64,000 bases of DNA from Gari tellinella (GCA_922989275.2 OV277858.1:6324001-6388000), one strand, 5' to 3'; positions 33,816-47,083 are shown, numbered from the stretch's first letter. The notes: a model not told the origin generated them from the sequence alone. A program made the numbers and translations.

Positions 33816-34101
33816 ATTTTGGACGGGTTGTTTTAAAGCTTAATATTTGTGCTAGGGTGCTGAACTTTTGTATGGATGTTTATTTGAGGGTGAACATTGA
33901 TGTTATGAAATTGGAATTTAAAAATGATTTAAATCTATGTCAATTTTCAACATGTTTTGGAATTAGGTTTTTCGACTACAAATCACCAGGTTGAAATTCT
34001 TTGGACGGGTTGTTTTAAAGCTTAATAGTTGTGCTAGGGTGCTGAAAATTGTGTATGTAGGTTTATTTGGGGGTAAACACTGATGTTATGAAGTTGGAAT
34101 T
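33816..34101. repeat. ~186-bp satellite, one full and one truncated unit
   Basis: Units begin 'ttttggacgggttgttttaa' (33819 and about 34004) and include 'ttgtgctagggtgctgaa'. The second unit stops after ~100 bp at 34101, exactly where the left arm loses the 2.6-kb segment kept on the right. Confidence 0.85.
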
Positions 34102-34774
34102 TATAGCTATATTGTTGATATTTTACAAAATGATGATATCTCAAACAGTGTAGTTTGTGCATATTTGACAAACAAAATTATGGACTTATTTAGAATAATA
34201 AAGTGGCTATAATAGGGAAAGAATCGGGTCTCGCAGAGACCCTAATCATTAAAAAATGTGGATATCGTGTGTTAAAATTGCCATGTGGGCAGCTAGCCAG
34301 TTACCTGGAAGGGAGTACTCTGTCGTTGACAATGCACCCACCTCTGCACGTTAATAGAAAATCTGATGTTGATGTACTTGTATCAAAGTTCATAAAAAAA
34401 CAAATTACCAGTGCCCTGGAGTGGGGATCATCTGGGTTAATGTTGTGACTTATCAAGTTAATTTGTCTTCAAAACTATATGGGGCAATGTATTTATTACG
34501 GGAGAAGCTCATCATGTTAATTTGCAAAAGTGATATTCAATGCCATCGTGGTTGTCATCTGTTGCTTGCTTCAATATATTGTCTACAGTTGTATTACAAG
34601 ACTTAGTGTTTTCTTAACCTTCTCTTACTGACTATTCATGTAAAAATCTGACCCACAATGAAAATCATCAGCTGAGCTAGCTTATCATCTATTAACACAT
34701 TCAAAATTTACAGTGTATTTGTCAAGATCACACTTGTCTTATTCAAACTGTGTATCTGTCCGTCTGCTCAGTTT

Positions 34775-35785
34775 TTATGCCCCCGGCATCAACAGATGCG
34801 GAGGCATATAGTAATCGTCCTGTCTGTCAGTCCGTCCGTGTGTCCGTAACAAGGTTAAGAAGAATTTACCGTTTCGTATAGCATCAACACCGCTGACCCA
34901 AATGCTTGGATACTTATACAGTTGTTGCCTTGGATCATTCCCTATCCACCAATATTACTAAACTTTGATATTGACCTTGATCTTGACCTAATTTGGACTT
35001 CGACTATTTTGAATAGGCAACTTCCTGGTTAACTAGAATTTACCGTTTCGTCTAGCATCAACACATCTGACTACAATGCTTTGATACTTATACAGTTGTT
35101 GCATTTGACCATTCCCTATCCACCAATATCACCAAACTTTGATTTTGACATTGACCTACATGTAATTTGGACTAAGAATATTTTAAATAGGCTATTTCCT
35201 GGTTAACTAGATTTTACCGTTTCGTCTAGCAATCAACACTGTTAACTACAATGCTTCAAATAAATACGAAAGACTCAAGCAGGAAACGTAACACAAACAA
35301 TACACCCACCTCTCAAGCAGAACACACACACACACACAGTCATACCACAACAAACACACACATTCACACACACGCAATACAATTCCTACATCTACATACT
35401 AAATAGAAAACAACACGCAAGACAAACATAAAGCAAAGTGAATATAGGAGCCCGCCTTGGTACGGTCAGTAGCAATCAATAATTAACTATAAATTAATTA
35501 ATTATTAACAACCACTGGGGGGTTAAACCTAAGTTTAGGGGCGCCCAACCTCACACTTATCTCCTATATGCACCTATAAAGACGAACAGTGTACATAAAA
35601 TATAAACCCTGTTCCACAACCTCAATACTTATACAGTTATTGCCTTGGACCATTACCAACTCACCAATAATACCCAAGCTCAGTTTGACCTTGACCTAAT
35701 TTGGACTTAGAAAAAATTCAGAATATATTGTAAAGGATGCCACCGGGGGCATAAGCGTTTATTGAACGTGCAGTCTTGTTTGTTA
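34775..35785. mobile_element. 'GCCCCCGG' tandem-repeat element, left copy
   Basis: Ends are marked by GCCCCCGGCATCAACAGATG (34783) and CACCGGGGGCATAAGCG (35742). Inside are about four ~155-bp units with 'accgtttcgtctagcatcaa' and 'cttatacagttgttgc'. No protein. Split by the YLDD-element tail at 35258-35623. Related copies: 37175-38185 (mirror) and 40076-40737 (right arm only). Confidence 0.78.
35258..35623 (-). mobile_element. 5'-truncated YLDD-element tail
   Basis: The plus strand reads 'aaataaatacgaaagactca' to 'ccctgttccacaacctca'. It is shorter than the copy at 27530 and inserted in the middle of a tandem unit ('caatgctt' | 'atacttatacag'). Mirrored at 37337-37702. Confidence 0.85.
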
Positions 35786-36550
35786 TACGCCCACCTCAAG
35801 AAGTGGTCGTATATTGGCATGGCCCTGTCTGTCCGTCCGTGAAAACATTCGTTCGTTTGTCTGTTCTTCCGTCAACATTTTGTTTGTCTTCAGTTTTTCC
35901 AGAAAACTATTGAAAGGATATTAATAAAACTTCACACAAATGGTATATGCATAAAGATCTGAATGTGAGTCGAGTTGAGGTTAATTCAATTTTTCGTTAC
36001 AGAGTTATCTGCCTTTGATGTACTTAAATATGCTATAATAAGCTTGTCCGGAGTTTTCTCGAAAAAAACATTGGAGGAATATTAATTAAACTTCACACAA
36101 ATGTTAAAAACATAAAGATCTGAAGCTGCATCAAGTTTGAGGTTCATTTCATTTTTCGTTACAGAGTAATCTGCCCTTGATATACTCAAATATGCTATAA
36201 AAAGCTTGTCCGGACTATTTGAAAGATGTTGATGAAACGTCACACAAATGTTAATGTCATCAAGATCTGAAGATGAGGGAAATTTTAGAATAATTTGATT
36301 TGTTGTTACACAGTTATCTGACCTTGATGTACTAAAATATGCTATAAAAGGCTTATTTGACAGTGTTAACACACTAAGCAACTACTGTTTTGAATGGATT
36401 TTGATTATATTTACCCACAGTATAATTATTGAAGTAAAAGTTCATGAAAGGGTTGATTATTATTGAAATCGGATCATTGTGTCAAGACTTATTTGCCCTT
36501 GGTGTACTCAGATATGCTAGAAAAGGATTTTTTCAGTAATGTTGGTGCTT
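35786..36550. repeat. tandem array at the palindrome centre
   Basis: Starts with an ACGCCCACCTCAAGAAGTGG hairpin-like end and holds diverged ~120-bp units with 'cacacaaatgttaa' and 'tatgctataaa'. The last unit extends through the spacer to 36550, so the inversion point lies inside a tandem repeat. Confidence 0.75.
36410..36550. other. 141-bp spacer of the giant palindrome
   Basis: Left-arm text is complementary up to 36409 ('...gattata') and the partner starts at 36551 ('tataatc...'). Bases on each side then disagree. The spacer is single-copy within the palindrome and continues the left-arm repeat orientation. No clear microhomology is seen at the 36550/36551 join. Confidence 0.92.
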
Positions 36551-37174
36551 TATAATCAAAATCCATTCAAAACAGTAGTTGCTTAGTGTGTTACCACTGT
36601 CAAATAAGCCTTTTATAGCATATTTTAGTACATCAAGGTCAGATAACTGTGTAACAACAAATCAAATTATTCTAAAATTTCCCTCATCTTCAGATCTTGA
36701 TGACATTAACATTTGTGTGACGTTTCATCAACATCTTTCAAATAGTCCGGACAAGCTTTTTATAGCATATTTGAGTATATCAAGGGCAGATTACTCTGTA
36801 ACGAAAAATGAAATGAACCTCAAACTTGATGCAGCTTCAGATCTTTATGTTTTTAACATTTGTGTGAAGTTTAATTAATATTCCTCCAATGTTTTTTTCG
36901 AGAAAACTCCGGACAAGCTTATTATAGCATATTTAAGTACATCAAAGGCAGATAACTCTGTAACGAAAAATTGAATTAACCTCAACTCGACTCACATTCA
37001 GATCTTTATGCATATACCATTTGTGTGAAGTTTTATTAATATCCTTTCAATAGTTTTCTGGAAAAACTGAGGACAAACAAAATGTTGACGGAAGAACAGA
37101 CAAACGAACGAATGTTTTCACGGACGGACAGACAGGGCCATGCCAATATACGACCACTTCTTGAGGTGGGCGTA

Positions 37175-38185
37175 TAAAAAACAAGACTGCACGTTCAATA
37201 AACGCTTATGCCCCCGGTGGCATCCTTTACAATATATTCTGAATTTTTTCTAAGTCCAAATTAGGTCAAGGTCAAACTGAGCTTGGGTATTATTGGTGAG
37301 TTGGTAATGGTCCAAGGCAATAACTGTATAAGTATTGAGGTTGTGGAACAGGGTTTATATTTTATGTACACTGTTCGTCTTTATAGGTGCATATAGGAGA
37401 TAAGTGTGAGGTTGGGCGCCCCTAAACTTAGGTTTAACCCCCCAGTGGTTGTTAATAATTAATTAATTTATAGTTAATTATTGATTGCTACTGACCGTAC
37501 CAAGGCGGGCTCCTATATTCACTTTGCTTTATGTTTGTCTTGCGTGTTGTTTTCTATTTAGTATGTAGATGTAGGAATTGTATTGCGTGTGTGTGAATGT
37601 GTGTGTTTGTTGTGGTATGACTGTGTGTGTGTGTGTGTTCTGCTTGAGAGGTGGGTGTATTGTTTGTGTTACGTTTCCTGCTTGAGTCTTTCGTATTTAT
37701 TTGAAGCATTGTAGTTAACAGTGTTGATTGCTAGACGAAACGGTAAAATCTAGTTAACCAGGAAATAGCCTATTTAAAATATTCTTAGTCCAAATTACAT
37801 GTAGGTCAATGTCAAAATCAAAGTTTGGTGATATTGGTGGATAGGGAATGGTCAAATGCAACAACTGTATAAGTATCAAAGCATTGTAGTCAGATGTGTT
37901 GATGCTAGACGAAACGGTAAATTCTAGTTAACCAGGAAGTTGCCTATTCAAAATAGTCGAAGTCCAAATTAGGTCAAGATCAAGGTCAATATCAAAGTTT
38001 AGTAATATTGGTGGATAGGGAATGATCCAAGGCAACAACTGTATAAGTATCCAAGCATTTGGGTCAGCGGTGTTGATGCTATACGAAACGGTAAATTCTT
38101 CTTAACCTTGTTACGGACACACGGACGGACTGACAGACAGGACGATTACTATATGCCTCCGCATCTGTTGATGCCGGGGGCATAA
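37175..38185. mobile_element. 'GCCCCCGG' tandem-repeat element, right copy
   Basis: Mirror of 34775-35785, with the same termini and the same nested insertion. Confidence 0.78.
37337..37702 (+). mobile_element. 5'-truncated YLDD-element tail, right copy
   Basis: Mirror of 35258-35623; sense orientation here is plus, ending 'gagtctttcgtatttatttg'. The GT microsatellite has the same length class as on the left. Confidence 0.85.
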
Positions 38186-39696
38186 AAACTGAGCAGACGG
38201 ACAGATACACAGTTTGAATAAGACAAGTGTGATCTTGACAAATACACTGTAAATTTTGTATGTGTTAATAGATGATAAGCTAGCTCAGCTGATGATTTTC
38301 ATTGTGGGTCAGATTTTTACATGAATAGTCAGTAAGAGAAGGTTAAGAAAACACCAAGTCTTGTAATACAACTGTAGACAATATATTGAAGCAAGCAACA
38401 GATGACAACCACGATGGCATTGAATATCACTTTTGCAAATTAACATGATGAGCTTCTCCCGTAATAAATACATTGCCCCATATAGTTTTGAAGACAAATT
38501 AACTTGATAAGTCACAACATTAACCCAGATGATCCCCACTCCAGGGCACTGGTAATTTGTTTTTTTATGAACTTTGATACAAGTACATCAACATCAGATT
38601 TTCTATTAACGTGCAGAGGTGGGTGCATTGTCAACGACAGAGTACTCCCTTCCAGGTAACTGGCTAGCTGCCCACATGGCAATTTTAACACACGATATCC
38701 ACATTTTTTAATGATTAGGGTCTCTGCGAGACCCGATTCTTTCCCTATTATAGCCACTTTATTATTCTAAATAAGTCCATAATTTTGTTTGTCAAATATG
38801 CACAAACTACACTGTTTGAGATATCATCATTTTGTAAAATATCAACAATATAGCTATACTAGCTCTGAGTATATATTATCAAGGGTGTTTCCATGAACAC
38901 TTATGTCCCCTTCTGAAAATTTTCGAGTACAAATTAAGTCAAGTTCAACTTAAAATTGAGCAATAAGAGTGAATTGGTCCATGACAATAACTGTTTAAGT
39001 TTAAAGGATTGTAGTAAATAGTGTTGATACTAGACGAAACAGTTAATTCTAGTTAACTAAGAAATAGCCCATTTAAGATATTTAAAGCCCAAATTAGGTC
39101 AAGGTAAAACTCAACGTTTGGTAGTATGAGTTGATTGGTATTGGTCCAACGCAAAAACTGTAAGCATTGTAGTCAGTCAAATTTTACAAATTGTACTTTT
39201 TCAGAACTTATTGCAAAATGTACGAAAAGTGCTATGTTCAAGTGCTCTTGAAAGGGATAATTTAGGTTAATATTGTGATTTATCAAGTTTTGTGATCTTA
39301 TCGTGTATTATACAATAGTAAATAATTGTCCATTTCACTGATATGTCACACTTATTATATCCAAGTTATTGTTCAAGTTCGTTAGTTATGAAACACTCCA
39401 TGTAAAAGTGTCAAGCAGCATGCTCTTTGTGTTTCCCCCACACACACACCATTCAGAAACAGGTTTTGTTCACTGTAATTATCGTATGTGTTGATCTGGC
39501 TTCTGTTCTCAGTGTTTTCCTTTCATTGAAAAGCTTTGTTCTTGCTTTCACATACTGCTGGTGTTTCCAAAAAGCTAACAGTGACTGTGGCTTGCACCTT
39601 TTCAGATATTCCATTATCTGGTTTTTGCCTTAAAAACAGAAAACAAACTTACATTTTACACAAAAGTTCTAAAAGCAATCAGACATTTAGCAACCA

Positions 39697-39927
39697 GGGG
39701 CCCATTTCATAAAACTTAAGACGACAAATGTTGTCATAAATCAGAGTATAAAATGCTCAACTATTATTTATTTCTCCATCTAATCCTGTCTTGTGACATC
39801 GGTTTGGAATCGGGTTTTTTTTAGTCACAAGGCTTGAATAGATGGAGAAATCAGATATTAAATGTATTTTAAAGTCTAGACTTACAATCGTTGTTGATGT
39901 TCGAAGTTTTCTGAAACGGGCTCCAGG
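39697..39927. mobile_element. MITE with GGGGCCCATTTCATAAA-type ends
   Basis: 'ccaggggcccatttcataaa' at the left and 'ttctgaaacgggctccag' at the right are imperfect inverted repeats. Also inside is a nested pair around 39755-39860 ('tctccatctaatcctgtctt' / 'gatggagaaat'). About 230 bp, no coding. Unique to the right arm. Confidence 0.7.
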
Positions 39928-40075
39928 TATGTGTGACACATTGCATAAAATATGATAAATTTCACCATACAATAGTATGTCCCATATGGGCCATCATGAC
40001 TCTGGATTAATATCAAATTGTACAGCCAAAATGGTCACTTAGAGCCTATATTCCATCAGAGCATATAATAAATGG

Positions 40076-40737
40076 AAACAAGACTGCGCGTTCAATAAAC
40101 ACTTATGTTCCCGGTGGCATCCTTGACAATAATAATATTCTAAATATTTTCTAAGTCCAAATTAGGTCACGGTCAAGATCAAACTGAGTTTGGATATTCT
40201 TGGTGAGTTGGTAATAGTCAAAGTCAATAACTGTATAAGTACCAAAGCATTGTACTAGGCAGTGTTGATGCTAGATGAAACGGTAAAATCTAGTTAACTG
40301 AGAAAGAGTCTATTTAAAATATTCTAAGTTCAAATTAAGTCAAGGTCAATGTCAAAATCAAGGTTGGGTAATATGGGTTGATTGGTAGTGATCCAAGTTA
40401 ATATCCGTATAAGTATCAACACTTTGTAGTCAGTTGTGTTGATGCTAGATGAAATGGTAAAATCTAGTTTTCCAAGAAATAGCCTAAATATTCTAAGTCC
40501 AAATAAGTTCAAGGTCAACGTCAAAATCACGGTTTGTTGATATTGGTGGATAGGGAATGGTTCAAAGCAATAACTGTATAAGTATCAAAGTATTTGAGTA
40601 AGCGGTGTTGATGCTAGACGAAACGGTAAAATCTACTTAACCTTGTTACGGACGGACGGCCGCACACACGCATGGACGGACGGACAGGACAATTACTATA
40701 TGCATCCGCATCTGTTGATGCCGGGGGCATAAAAAAG
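40076..40737. mobile_element. third 'GCCCCCGG' tandem-repeat element
   Basis: 'agactgcgcgttcaataaac' at the start and 'gatgccgggggcataaaa' at the end, with about three internal ~155-bp units. It is a diverged relative of 37175-38185 in the same orientation, only 1.9 kb away. Confidence 0.75.
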
Positions 40738-41224
40738 ATCAACAAAGGGTCCTGAAGAGATCACCAGAGAAATGAGGGAGTGTCACATGGTTGTTTTGGG
40801 AAGTTTTTTCTACCACTCAAGGACAAACAGCTACTATATGACCTTTTCGTACTGATAAAAGTTTTGATGCAAATGACTTCTACATTTCTTTACCGATAGA
40901 CATCAAACTTTGCATATGCATTTAACATGAAATGTAGATGTGCATGACATATGATATTTTTCAAGTGAGTTGTTTTAAGATAGGTGAAGTTATGACCACT
41001 GATGGGACTTGTACATTTTTGGATCCAAACCAATTCTACATTTCTGTACCAATTCATATAAAACCGTGTATATATGCATAATTAACCAGAAAAGGTTGTC
41101 AAAGCCACCTGATGCTCGCCTGTTTAAAGTTAAAGTCTAAAAAACATCTTGTATCGAAAGCAAATCAATTTTCAGTTCAGAAAGATTATTAAATGAATGG
41201 TGAGTCTTAGTCTAGTTATATTAA

Positions 41225-41789
41225 ACTTTGAAACAACCGTCCAAACTTGAACCTGGTGATTTGTAGTCAGAACAATTAAGTCCAAAACGTGTCAAAAACT
41301 GACAAATCTTCAAATCATTTTTAAATTTCAACTTCATAACATCAATGTTTGACCCCTAATGAACCTCCATACAAACTTTCAGCACCTTAGCAAAAGTATT
41401 AAACTTTAAAACAACACGTCCAAAAAACTTTAACCTGGTGTTTTGTTTCGAAACTCCTAAGTCAAAAACATGTCAAATATTGACAAAAGTTTAAATTATT
41501 TTAAATTCCAACTTCATAACATCAGTGTTTACCCCCAAATAAACCTACATACACAATTTTTAGCACCCTAGCACAACTATTAAGCTTTAAAACAACCCGT
41601 CCAAAGAATTTCAACCTGGTGATTTGTAGTCGAAAAACCTAATTCCAAAACATGTTGAAAATTGACATAGATTTAAATCATTTTTAAATTCCAATTTCAT
41701 AACATCAATGTTCACCCTCAAATAAACATCCATACAAAAGTTCAGCACCCTAGCACAAATATTAAGCTTTAAAACAACCCGTCCAAAAT
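41225..41789. repeat. ~186-bp satellite, three units
   Basis: Units carry 'aaaacaacccgtccaaa' and 'cctggtgatttgtagtcg' near 41230, 41410 and 41590. The inner two lie wholly or partly in the right-only segment. The unit nearest 41789 is the mirror of 33816-34001. Confidence 0.85.
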
Positions 41790-41814
41790 CTTTAACCTTG
41801 GCCACGCTCACTCA

Positions 41815-42289
41815 CGCCGGGGGTATGACATTAGCTTTGCTGTTCTCTGATATTAATGAGGTTAACATTTTAAAAAAAGTTTCATTAAGATACAATGAGA
41901 TTTGTAGCCTCTAGAGTATTAACAAGGTTTTTTCTATAATTTGACATAGTGACCTAGTTTTTGACCGGACATAAGCCACATTCAAACTTGACATACATTT
42001 TGCAAGACAAACATTAAGACTAATAATCATGAAGACCAAATGAAATATGTAGTCCTTAGAGGGTTAACATGGTTTTTCTTTGATTTGACCTAGTGATCCA
42101 GTTTTTAACCGGACATGACCCTCATTCGCACTTGACCTAGATTTTATTAAGATAAACATTGTTATAAAGTTTCATGAAGATCCAATGAAATGTGTGGCCA
42201 TTTAAATGTTAACAAGCAATTGTGGACGGAGGACAGACATCCAGCGATCCCAATAGCTCACATTGGCACTTATGTGCCAGGTGAGCTAA
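41815..42289. repeat. AGCTCACC hairpin plus AGGTCA-type units, right copy
   Basis: Mirror of 33316-33790, including the terminal hairpin near 42250-42289. Confidence 0.78.
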
Positions 42290-43324
42290 AAATACTGATG
42301 ACAGAGTAACAGTTCTTGAGCATGGCACTCCTAGACAATAATATATAGATAATCTGTATATTAAGTTTTAAGTCAATAACTCTTATACTTTGGCAATTAT
42401 GTTCCAGACAAGACTACATTCAATAAAATATAACATCAAAGGACAATAAAAATACTGATGACGGAGTAACGGTTCTTATAAACTGCACTCTTGGTCAATG
42501 AGATATGTCTGTATATGAAGTTTGAAGTCAATACTATGCCTGACTTTACCATAACCTCTATTGACTTTGACCTTTGTAAGACATTACCAAACTTGTATTG
42601 AAATCAAGAGCTTTATCAGATGAGTACACATACCGAATATGAAGTTTCTATCACATGTTACTAAGTTCAAAAGTTATGACCAATTGATGTTAACCCTTTA
42701 CCTCATAGCACTAACGCCAAAGGCGTATCTGTCAGGGATATAGATAAGAGATATTTGGCTATTTATAGCCAGTATCTGTCTGATAAGAGTACACACTCTC
42801 ACCAATACACCTAATTGGAAATATTGGAAAATTAGCGTGAATTTGACACCTGTCATTTTCAATCCCTTTTAAATGCCTTTTTGCTTAAATATAACATAGT
42901 AGTGTAAATGTCAATTTTAGAGAAAATTTAATTCCCTTTCTAACGGTATTATTTTTATACAATTTGAACAATGAATAAGTAGAATGTCACTGGGTTAAAA
43001 CGATACAAGTCAATATATTTCCAATCCTTTTTATTACTGACACTTAGATTTATGGTACAAGTTATTTTCAAGCCCTTATAACTGCTATTTTGCTTCACAA
43101 AATCATAACAGTGTAAATGAAAAGTTTGTAGACAATTAAATGTCCTTTCTAACGGTGTAATTTTCATACAATTTTAAGTTTGAATAAGTTGCATGCAATT
43201 GGGTGAAAACGATACAAGTCAATATATTTCCAATATATTTTTACTTAGATTTATGTTACTATGGTAAGTATATATACGGCATGGAGTAACGATTTACCTG
43301 CTGTCTACAATAGAATACAATAGA

Positions 43325-44455
43325 ATAGCATTTCAAAACAACTAAGATCCAGATAATACGCCGAGTAACTCGAAGTCCGATCTGTATCTAAGCATTGATA
43401 CAGCTCAGATTCTCAGTAACTCGGAGTCTGATCTGGATAAAAGCAATGATATAGCTCAGATACTTAGTAACTCTGAGTCTGATTTGCATTTTATGAATTA
43501 AATATTCCTTTGGTATAAATTCAGACAGTTTGGATCCCGATCACAATGTTGAGTGACTCGGCGTTACAACTGTTTGATATCTATTAGATTTTTTTCACGT
43601 AAATTCCTACGCAATCAGTTTGAATTTTGATCAGACGCCATGTAGATCGGCACTGCATCAGGATCCAAACTGTTTGACATCTTAGAGAACATTCAATTAT
43701 TTTGCATTATAGTTTTACAAAAGCGATTTGGATGAAGATGAGACGCCGAGTAGATCGCCATCTGATCAAAATCTAAACAGATTTACATTTTATGAAGAAA
43801 TATTCCTTTGAAAAAAAACCCCGGTAAATTCAGACAGTTTGGATCCCGATCACAATGTTGAGTGACTCGGCGTCGTTACTGTTTGATATCTATCGGATTG
43901 TTTTCTCACGTGAATTCCTACGCAATCAGTTTGAATCTTGATCAGACACCGTGTAGATCGGCTCTGCATCAGGATCCAAACTGTTTGACATCTTAGAACA
44001 CATTCAATTATTTTTTATTTTAGTTTTACAAAGGCGATTTGGATGAAGATGAGACGCCGAGTAGCTCGCCATCTGTTCAAGATCTAAACAGATTTACATT
44101 TTATGAAGAAATGTTCCTTTGATATAAATTCAGACAGTTTGGATCCCGATCACAATGTTGAGTGACTCTGCGTCGTAACTGTTTGATATCTATTAGAATT
44201 TTTTTATCACGTGAATTCCTACGCAATCAGTTTGAATCTTGATCAGACACCGTGTAGATCGGCTCTGCATCAGGATCCAAACTGTTTGACACCTTTGCAT
44301 TATTCAATTTTTACTTTCCTTCTAGTTTTACACACGTTTGATGTAGATGAGACGCCGAGTAGCTTGGTTCTCATCAGGATCCAAAATGATTCACAGCTCA
44401 GTTTTTCGTTTCATTTTTACGGTTTGGATCAAGATGAGAATCCGAGTTGCGAGAT
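43325..44455. repeat. higher-order hairpin satellite, right copy
   Basis: Mirror of 31150-32280. Scattered single-base differences from the left arm fall in hairpin turns (for example GTAGATCG here versus GAGCTAC-type on the left near 43750). Confidence 0.87.
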
Positions 44456-45420
44456 GGGACAGTAAAAATTTGTCACAGACCTGCTTGATTGGTTAATTAG
44501 TTGATTGATATTTCTGTCTACCGCCTAGGATTATATTTACTTTTGATGAGCTTTATTTATCCCCGAGCCGAAACTTTATTACCCCGCTCCCGGTGTGTCA
44601 CGCAACGGTCAAGCGGCACCCCCCTGTGATATTTTTGTAGATAGCATGCATGTGGAGCGTGCTCTATGGAATTCCGCGATTCCATTGGTTAACTATATTT
44701 AGATGTTGACCTCAGGAACAGTTAGAAACATTCTGCATATTTCATAAGTTGACATAGTTCGTACTTTCCGAAAAATGACGAGTAGTGCGTGCAGTATCAT
44801 ATGCACGTCTTACGGAGATCACCGATCAACAATAGGTCACACGTAATGACCTAAGCCTCGTTTTATGAAATTATTTGTATAAGAACCCTATAATTAGATT
44901 TGGGATTTCGGAAGATATTTGAACACACTTTAAATGTGTAGACACCCGGACAGTAAACATTAAGTAGAAGAATGAGATTTTAGCCGCTAAATAGAGGACT
45001 CGCTCTAACCCGCTCTCATCAGGTAATTGATAACCCGCGGAAAGCCGCGCTTATCAGGGAATAGATAAAGTCGCGCTTTTACGGGCTCATAAGGTAATAA
45101 TGAAACACGCGCTGACACGCGCGCATAAGGGAAAGGGTTAAATGCAGCCTATTAAATATTTAAATAACCTCTACATGACCTTGACCTTGAATTGAGACCA
45201 AATGCAAACTATGAAGTTTCTATCATATTTTATTGAAGTCTTTATAGATTATATGTGATTCAACATTTATGGTCAAGTTTCAAGCTGTGGACAGACAAGC
45301 AGTGATGACCGAAACAATTTGCCCCAATTATAAATGATACGGGGTATCTACAAGGAGAAATACAGTATGTTTACACTAGAATATATGGTGAGCCGCATAA
45401 AATGGATCCATCAGTATTAC

Positions 45421-45482
45421 CTGAGCTTTTTCTTTTTTTTCCCACTGTGTTACGTGATCTTCCAAACTGAAATCATCTCTTT
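45421..45482 (-). CDS. host gene exon (second of the pair), right copy
   Basis: Identical to 30123-30184 on the opposite strand, with both splice sites kept (AC|CTGAG and TTT|CTGAAATG as read on the plus strand). Confidence 0.7.
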
Positions 45483-45845
45483 CTGAAATGGACAAAATAT
45501 GATACACATACTAACTTTAACTACATGCAACACTTTAAAAACAAGGGCCACAATGGCCCTATATTGTTCACCTGGTACACCATGTAAAACTTGACCTATA
45601 CTACCCTAGATTTTGACCTCACATGACCCACATTCAACCATGGCCTAGATTTTGATGAGGCAAAAAATTTGAGAAAAGTTTCATTAAGATCAAATGAGAT
45701 TTGTAGCTTCTAGAGCAGTGATTATTTTAGAAATCAGATGAATGAGTCACGTTCTGTAAAACAATGAGTCTGACAAAAATTGAGTCCTTCAGGTGAAAAT
45801 GTTACCCTATATCCCATAACTTATTTCTTGTTTTGAAGACAGGTG

Positions 45846-45918
45846 ACAACTTCAAGCAGGTTGAAAGTAAAACAGATTTTGCCTTAAGGCACTTCTGTTT
45901 TACTTCAAACCTGCTTTA
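45846..45918. mobile_element. small foldback element, right copy
   Basis: Mirror of 29687-29759. Confidence 0.82.
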
Positions 45919-46019
45919 TGGACATATACGACCAAATGAAATCTCCAAATGATCTTTTGTTGCCTGATATACATGCATTTTTCTTAATTAATTTCGGCAC
46001 CAATTCAATGACATGGGCC

Positions 46020-46705
46020 ACCATGGCCCTAAATCGCTCACCTGGTACACCATGTTAACTTAACCTATATATGACTGGACATGGACATGACCCACAATCA
46101 ACCTCTAGAGTGTTAACATATTTTTCTAGTGATCTAGTTTTTGACCAGACACAATCCACATTTGATTTTGACCTGGATTTGATGAAGGTAAACATTCTGA
46201 AAATATTCCATTCAGATCTAACGAGATTTGTAGCCTGTAGAGGGTTAACACTCTTTTTATTTGATTTGACCTAGTGACCTAGTTTTTGACCCGACATAAC
46301 CCATATTAAAACTTGACATAGATATCAATTGGGCAAACATTCTAACCAAGTTGCATTAAAATCCAATTAGATTTGTAGTTTCTAGAGTGTTAACAAGGTT
46401 TTTTATGATTTGACCTAGTGACCTAGTTTTTGTCCCAACATGACCCACATTCGAATTTGACCTAGATATCAATGAGGCAAACATTCTGACCAAGTTTCAC
46501 TTAGATCCATTGAGATTTGTAGCCTCTAGAGTGTTAACAAGGTTTTTCTAAGATTTGACCCAGTGCCCTAGTTTTTGACTCAACATGACCCACATTGGAA
46601 CTTGGCCTAGATTTCATAAACACACATTGTCATAGTTTCATGAAGATCGAATGAAATTTGTAGCCGCTAGAGTGACTGTAGTTGCAGTCGTTTTTTCTAA
46701 ACATG
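46020..46705. repeat. ~130-bp AGGTCA-type array, right copy
   Basis: Mirror of 28900-29585. A C-run next to it (about 46901-46911) has 11 residues against 7 on the left, giving a 4-bp length shift between arms. Confidence 0.78.
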
Positions 46706-47083
46706 CTTTAACGCAAACCTTAATGTTGGCCCTATTGGTCAAGGTCAAATGTCTAGGTCACTCAATTGTGGTGCATCGTGGTCTGTTTAATGAGGCACAT
46801 CAGCATATAAAGTTTCATGACCTTATGTGCAGTAGTTTAAGACCAAGCCCTTATAGTTTATTATATTTATTGGATGCATAAACCGCGAGTATAACATAAG
46901 CCCCCCCCCCCTCACTTCGTGAATGTAAGCTAAAAATGTCGAAAATAAATTTCAAATATGGGGCATACTTAACTCAGTTAACTTGTTGGTATTTTTCTAA
47001 TAGTTTCAGCACTTCTCTGTACGACCTGATATTTCACTAAGTCAACGAAAATAAATTTGATCTGATACATAATGTAGTTTTAC

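Larger units (their letters stand above)
11610..36409 (+). repeat. left arm of giant inverted repeat (at least 24.8 kb)
   Basis: Each position p in this arm has its reverse complement on the right. The coordinate sum is 72960 for 34102-36409, 75605 for about 28705-34101, 75608-75609 for most of 15600-28700, 75621 for about 13820-15590, and 75609-75610 further out. The changes in sum mark indels. The pairing is still perfect at 64000, so the outer limit lies outside the window or exactly at its edge. Confidence 0.97.
38859..41503. other. 2.6-kb segment present only in the right arm
   Basis: Pairing breaks at 38858/38859 and resumes at 41503/41504. The right arm has an unbroken run of the ~186-bp satellite across the distal break, while the left arm stops mid-unit. 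A loss from the left copy is therefore simpler than an insertion here. The left junction shares a two-base TA between the two break edges. The segment holds more 'GCCCCCGG' family sequence, a MITE and three satellite units, and no gene. Confidence 0.93.

Noticed and set aside
34203..34448. 81-codon frame with a mirrored identical copy at 38512-38757
   Set aside because: Identity reflects the recent arm duplication. There is no homology I recognise, and no splice or start context beyond chance.
36410..36550. Replication origin or cruciform recombination site at the spacer
   Set aside because: The spacer is ordinary tandem-array sequence; no origin-type motif or att-like core is visible.
36082..36878. 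Mirrored 99-codon open frames on either side of the centre
   Set aside because: They lie within a non-coding tandem array, have no recognisable domain, and appear twice only because of the palindrome.
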